From Candidatus Gracilibacteria bacterium CG2_30_37_12 (GTDB lineage Bacteria; Patescibacteriota; Gracilibacteria; BD1-5; UBA2023), in contig MNYO01000005.1 of NCBI GenBank assembly GCA_001873165.1, forward strand, positions 1 through 8,530: a stretch of 8,530 nt of DNA. The letters are read 5' to 3'. How positions within the stretch are numbered: the stretch's first letter is position 1; every line of letters starts with the position of its first letter. Positions 7,792 through 8,530 of this stretch are shown piece by piece. A program made the translations under genes and the position numbers. The notes under the pieces were generated by a model, which had not been told where the DNA came from, did not search any database, and worked only from the letters and a program-made list of their open reading frames with translations.

Positions 7792-8028
7792 ATGGTAGCA
7801 ACCTGGATTAAGTTTCTCAGAAAAGAAAAATGAGATATTTCTTTTAAGCTTTATGAAATTATAGAGAAGATATTAAGTTGAGATCTTGGTTGACTCGATA
7901 TCAAAACTCTCAAAGGAAATGACAATTATTTCAGATGTAGGATTTGAAAGATAAGAATCATCTATGTCAATATGAGTGGAAAGATAGAGATAAAATCTAT
8001 CTGATACCGATGAGATATATACAAGTAA
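7792..8028 (+). CDS. RelE-family mRNA interferase toxin
   Basis: A 78-aa protein, ATG 7792 to TAA 8026-8028. Six of its 78 codons are UGA (7831, 7879, 7891, 7945, 8002, 8011); without UGA as Gly it would end after 13 residues. The middle reads LDIKTLKGNDNYFRCRIGKI, followed by RIIYVN, and the end reads IGYRGDIYK. This is the RelE pattern: LKG...xxRxRxGxxRIIY plus a terminal GxRGDIYK strand. Arg and Lys residues in these segments contact mRNA in the ribosomal A site in characterised RelE proteins, which cleave mRNA during translation. The N-terminus (WIKFLRKEKG, then SFKLYEIIEKIL) fits the family helix. The length is typical of compact RelE toxins. The upstream 69-aa gene is its likely antitoxin. 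An A-rich leader precedes the start and there is no Shine-Dalgarno sequence. Confidence 0.88.
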
Positions 8029-8054
8029 AACTTCAAAAACAAAAACAAATATTT

Positions 8055-8077
8055 CCAAAACAAAAACACATCTATGA
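8055..8077 (+). repeat. 23-bp direct repeat, copy 2 (leader and start codon of the small membrane gene)
   Basis: Identical over 23 bp to 6900-6922. Here the ATG inside the repeat (8074-8076) is the start codon of the small membrane protein gene, so this copy looks like the original functional context. The bases just before it are similar A/C-rich low-complexity sequence, but the match to copy 1 stops abruptly at both ends. Confidence 0.85.
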
Positions 8078-8334
8078 AAGAATTCCACTCACTCATCACC
8101 AATACCACCAGTCTCGTTGGCTACATAGCTATCCTGATGTTTGTTGGAGCCTACCTTGGCGGAAACCAAAGTTTTCTTATCGACCCCACTCTTCTCAAAG
8201 GAAGTTTGATGGAAAGTAGAAGTATTATAAGTTCAGTCTCTTCTGTTCGTTCGGTCATCATCACCATCGATGGACGAGAGTACCAAGCAACTCTTGGGGA
8301 GGAAATAAATAGGAAACAGAAGTTTACCTACTAG
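8074..8334 (+). CDS. Small single-pass membrane protein, unknown function
   Basis: An 86-aa protein, ATG 8074 to TAG 8332-8334, with no UGA codon. The N-terminus is short and followed by a hydrophobic segment, VGYIAILMFVGAYLGG (about residues 15-30), then a Ser-rich linker (SRSIISSVSSVRS) and a small beta-like end, VIITIDGREYQATLGEEI. It could be membrane-anchored with a small soluble domain outside, or a signal-anchored pilus or envelope component. I do not recognise the family. The start lies inside the 23-bp repeat. It is followed 7 bp later by a strong terminator, so it ends the plus-strand operon. If the toxin-antitoxin island is removed in thought, it would sit 30 bp behind the VirB6-like gene, which would suit a secretion-locus accessory protein; this is inference only. 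Confidence 0.75.
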   Translation: MKEFHSLITNTTSLVGYIAILMFVGAYLGGNQSFLIDPTLLKGSLMESRSIISSVSSVRSVIITIDGREYQATLGEEINRKQKFTY

Positions 8335-8341
8335 AAAATCT

Positions 8342-8374
8342 AAAAAACCTTTCTCGGATGAGAAAGGTTTTTTT
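8342..8374. terminator. Strong bidirectional intrinsic terminator
   Basis: AAAAAACCTTTCTC (8342-8355), a GGAT loop (8356-8359), and GAGAAAGGTTTTTT (8360-8373) form a perfect 14-bp stem with a U-run on either strand. It ends transcription of the plus-strand gene (stop at 8334) and of the convergent minus-strand toxin gene (stop at 8391). Confidence 0.93.
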
Positions 8375-8390
8375 ATTATGAGAATGTGGC

Positions 8391-8530
8391 TTACGGATAC
8401 TTTTTATAGATGTCCTTCCGATGAAGAAACCGATCAAGTTGAATGTAATCATCTACTATTCTGAAACCTATACGATATTCCCCAAGTCTGTATCGATAAA
8501 ATTCTTTAAAACCTACAAGTTTCTTGATAT
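8391..8530 (-). CDS. RelE-like toxin, C-terminal part (runs off the right edge)
   Basis: The minus-strand frame is open from the window edge to TAA at 8393-8391, giving 45 visible residues. It reads LVGFKEFYRYRLGEYRIGFR, then IVDDYIQLDRFLHRKDIYKKYP. This is the C-terminal signature of RelE/YafQ-type mRNA interferases: K-x-L-x-G...xYRxRxGxYRIGF, an acidic strand, then FxHRKDIYK. It has no UGA, unlike the plus-strand RelE at 7792-8028, and diverges clearly from it, so the two are separate acquisitions rather than a recent duplication. The start and any antitoxin would lie right of the window. The terminator at 8342-8374 serves it. Confidence 0.87.
   Translation of the reverse strand, partial: IKKLVGFKEFYRYRLGEYRIGFRIVDDYIQLDRFLHRKDIYKKYP

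Noticed and set aside
4612..8028. UGA as selenocysteine or tryptophan
   Set aside because: There are far too many UGA codons for selenocysteine. Trp does not fit the conserved Gly positions in the toxins, and TGG is already used for Trp.
7873..8088. 71-aa minus-strand open frame
   Set aside because: Antisense to the RelE-like toxin and its downstream leader; composition is an A/C-rich repeat read backwards.

Overview
This window most likely comes from a Candidate Phyla Radiation bacterium of the Gracilibacteria/Absconditabacteria (BD1-5/SR1) group, where UGA encodes glycine (genetic code 25). The evidence is internal. With the standard code the long genes break into pieces. With UGA read as Gly they close into single frames: 8 in-frame UGA codons in the minus-strand gene 182-3952, 15 in the plus-strand gene 4612-6888, and 6 in the 78-residue toxin gene 7792-8028. 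Several of these UGAs fall where RelE/ParE proteins have a conserved glycine. TGG is used for Trp in the same genes, and all frames end in TAA or TAG. The DNA is AT-rich.

Layout. 1-174 (+) is the C-terminal end of an IS3-family transposase. 182-3952 (-) is one very large, unrecognised, probably cytosolic protein of 1256 aa, converging on the transposase with 7 bp between the stop codons. 3953-4611 is a divergent intergenic region. It holds a candidate promoter for each flanking large gene, a frameshifted remnant of a NYN-domain (PIN-like nuclease) gene at 4143-4377 (-), and a 12-bp hairpin. 4612-6888 (+) is a polytopic membrane protein of the VirB6/TrbL type, with a signal peptide and a long soluble C-terminal region. 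6889-7093 holds three evenly spaced ACCGGT palindromes and a good promoter. 7094-8028 (+) carries two type II toxin-antitoxin modules: an antitoxin with a frameshifted ParE-like toxin, then an antitoxin-like gene with an intact RelE-like toxin. 8074-8334 (+) is a small single-pass membrane protein. A bidirectional terminator at 8342-8374 separates it from a third RelE-like toxin that enters from the right on the minus strand (8391-8530, partial).

How it fits together. The large gene and the VirB6-like gene diverge from one intergenic region and may belong to a cell-envelope type IV secretion-like locus, but only the VirB6-like gene supports that directly. The toxin-antitoxin segment is bracketed by an exact 23-bp direct repeat (6900-6922 and 8055-8077). 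The second copy is the leader and start codon of the small membrane gene, and the first lies 11 bp after the VirB6-like stop codon. The simplest reading is that the toxin-antitoxin island was inserted between two formerly adjacent genes. Together with the IS3 end, the broken NYN gene and the broken ParE gene, this marks a region of active accessory turnover.
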